From: Gordonia bronchialis DSM 43247
GTDB lineage: Bacteria > Actinomycetota > Actinomycetes > Mycobacteriales > Mycobacteriaceae
Assembly: GCF_000024785.1 (NCBI RefSeq)
Contig: NC_013441.1
Span: 3,534,001-3,598,000, forward strand
Direction: 5' to 3'
Length of the DNA: 64,000 bases
Both the position numbers and the translations under genes were made by a program. The notes beneath the pieces are model-generated. The model searched no databases and was not told where the DNA came from. It saw only the letters and a program-made list of their open reading frames with translations. Of this stretch, positions 62,532 to 64,000 are shown piece by piece; positions within the stretch are counted from its first letter, which is position 1; every line of letters begins with the position of its first letter.

Positions 62532-64000
62532 TCAGCCGCTCGGCGATCGCCGCGATCCCGGCTGCTGGCGCGGCATCCGGTTCGGCGGAACCGGATACGG
62601 CACCCCGTGACCGAGCGTCCCGGTGGCCACGTTGGGTCCACAGACCAGGAGCGAATTCTTCGCGGCCGGAACCGGATCGCCGAATCGCGGACGAGCCGCA
62701 TTCGGCCGCCGCGCGAAATCGAAGGCCGAGGACATATCACCGACGACGCGCCGGCGCCACGGTGTCAGGTTGGGGACCTCGACCCCGAACCGCTTCTCGA
62801 TCAACCTCAACTGCGACGTGTGGTCAAAGGTCTCCGATGCCACCAGACCGCCGCGGCTGTAGGGCGAGATGACGAAACACGGCACACGATAACCGAGGCC
62901 GATCGGCCCGCGAATTCCCTTGGACGACTTCACCGCGTTGATATTGGGGACACTCACGTACTCCCCCGCGGTTCCCGGCGGCGCCGTCGGTGGCGTCACG
63001 TGGTCGAAGAAGCCGCCGTTCTCGTCGTAGCTGATGATCAGCGCGGTCTTCCCCCACACCGCGGGATTGGACGTGAGGATGTCGAGGAGTTGGACCACCC
63101 CGACGGCCCCGAGTGCCGCCGGCAGCGCCGGGTGTTCACAGGTGATGGCCGACGGGATGACCCAGGACACCTTGGGCAGGCGGTCAGCTTTGACGTCGGC
63201 GGCGAATCCCTGCGGGTAGACCGGGTCGATGCCGCGCCTCGCCAGTTCCGACCGCGGGTCGCGCGCCTGCCGGAAGCACCCCATCATCCCGTCCAGGATC
63301 ACCGACGAGACCGGACCGATGTCGCGGTTGTTGTAGATCTTCCAGCTCACCCCGGCGTCGCGCAGATTCTCCGGCATGGTTCGCCACGAGTACACGAACT
63401 TCGGTATCAGCGTTGGTGTTTCGAGCAGGGGTCCACCGTGGTGACCGTCCGGGTCGATAGATGCGCTCATCCAGTACAGCCGGTTGGGATCGGTGGGCCC
63501 GAGCACCGAGCAACGGTAGTTGTCGCACAGTGTGAACGCTTCTGCCAGTGACCGGTGCACGGGGATGTCGGCGCGCTCGTAGTACCCCATCAGGCGGGCG
63601 CGTTGGCCGGGCCCACCGAGCGCACCGACATGGGCAGCCATCCGTCGTTGCGGCCGTGATTCCAGGCGGCGTGCATGCCCGCCCAGGAGTGGTCGGGGTC
63701 GTTGATGCAGTCCCCGTCGAGGTTGGCGTCGTGGCGGGTGTCGAGCCGGAACGGCAGGGTGTACCCGCTGCGGGTCGGGCCCTTGCCGGGCGCCCACCCG
63801 TACTGCTTGAACGCCGGCGACTCCTCGCCGAAACCCCGGACGCCGGAATAGGTTCCGAAGTAGTGATCGAAGGACCGGTTCTCCTGCATGAACAGGACGA
63901 TGTGCTCGATGTCGGCGAGCGATCCGGTACCCGCGGGGTCGGCCGACGCGTAGGCCTTGTCGATGATCGGCGCAGCCCAGGACGTCAACAGCGCACCGCC
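62532..64000 (-). pseudogene. Phospholipase C / phosphoesterase, frameshifted and cut by the window end
   Basis: Two frames make one PLC. The N-terminal piece runs off base 64000: [17 protein letters not shown] is the end of a Tat-type signal, so the start and twin-arginine lie outside. [18 protein letters not shown] is the family signature. It ends at VGPANAPA, where the frame changes at 63591-63600; ...[40 protein letters not shown] continues. One C missing in GCCTGATG would join the two. Metal motifs [11 protein letters not shown] and [13 protein letters not shown] are present. Confidence 0.82.

Overview
The window is a gene-dense, high-GC actinobacterial chromosome segment. Mycothiol synthesis (mshB), F420 biosynthesis (fbiB, cofG), LpqW, GpgS, a resuscitation-promoting factor and an FdxC-type ferredoxin place it in the Mycobacteriales. 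Gene order matches two blocks of the Mycobacterium tuberculosis map: glgC-glgA-DUF3117-DivIVA-like-gpgS-folP2-fadD6-LOG-dapE-dapD (Rv1213 to Rv1201 order), joined directly to dapC-fdxC-(fbiC locus)-Rv1171-like-mshB-lpqW-typA and on to an Rv1156-like gene. PE/PPE genes are absent. A Gordonia-like organism is the best guess (inference). No rRNA, tRNA, CRISPR, prophage or insertion sequence was seen.

Layout. 1-1.9 kb: 3' part of fbiB plus a NUDIX gene. 2.0-4.5 kb: divergent glgC/glgA (alpha-glucan precursor synthesis). 4.5-12.6 kb: minus-strand housekeeping run (rRNA-methyltransferase-like, DUF3117, DivIVA-like, gpgS, folP2, fadD6, two LOG-family genes, dapE). 12.6-17.0 kb: DM13 protein, VOC and AraC genes, dapD converging on dapC, fdxC. 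17.35-18.5 kb: a 19-codon Cys-Cys leader ORF with a hairpin, then cysteine dioxygenase and a rhodanese. 18.5-22.4 kb: the fbiC locus, here three separate overlapping genes, cofH-like - Baeyer-Villiger monooxygenase - cofG; the CofH-like protein lacks the radical-SAM cysteines. 22.5-28.3 kb: VapC with a degenerate antitoxin, membrane protein, mshB, lpqW-like, typA. 28.4-33.2 kb: small Cys-rich protein; DMT exporter and a thiamine-type ABC importer. 33.5-41.4 kb: two related secreted proteins, YhhN, sugar transporter, secreted protein, Rv1156-like DNA-repair protein, a decapeptide-repeat protein, a WS/DGAT-like acyltransferase. 41.4-45.9 kb: an envelope-stress module of CsbD, Asp23/DUF6286/DUF2273 proteins and an ECF sigma factor. 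46.1-55.1 kb: acyl-CoA metabolism (SfnB/DszC-like oxidase, thiolase-like/crotonase fusion, PimC/PimD-like dehydrogenase pair, ECHDC3-like hydratase) with a DinB-fold protein and an AI-2E-type membrane protein. 55.3-57.8 kb: cstA-ybdD. 57.8-59.9 kb: divergent TetR/P450 with two palindromic operators. 60.2-64.0 kb: rpf, a cation/proton antiporter and a phospholipase C (both broken by single-base frameshifts at homopolymers), and a thioesterase.

Genes are often coupled by ATGA/GTGA overlaps. At least a dozen genes have a TANNNT -10 element 6-8 nt before the start codon, which predicts leaderless transcripts; this was used to choose several starts. The most unusual items are the cluster-less CofH-like protein with an inserted monooxygenase at the fbiC locus, the cysteine-codon attenuator, the Asp23/ECF module and the 14-unit decapeptide repeat protein.
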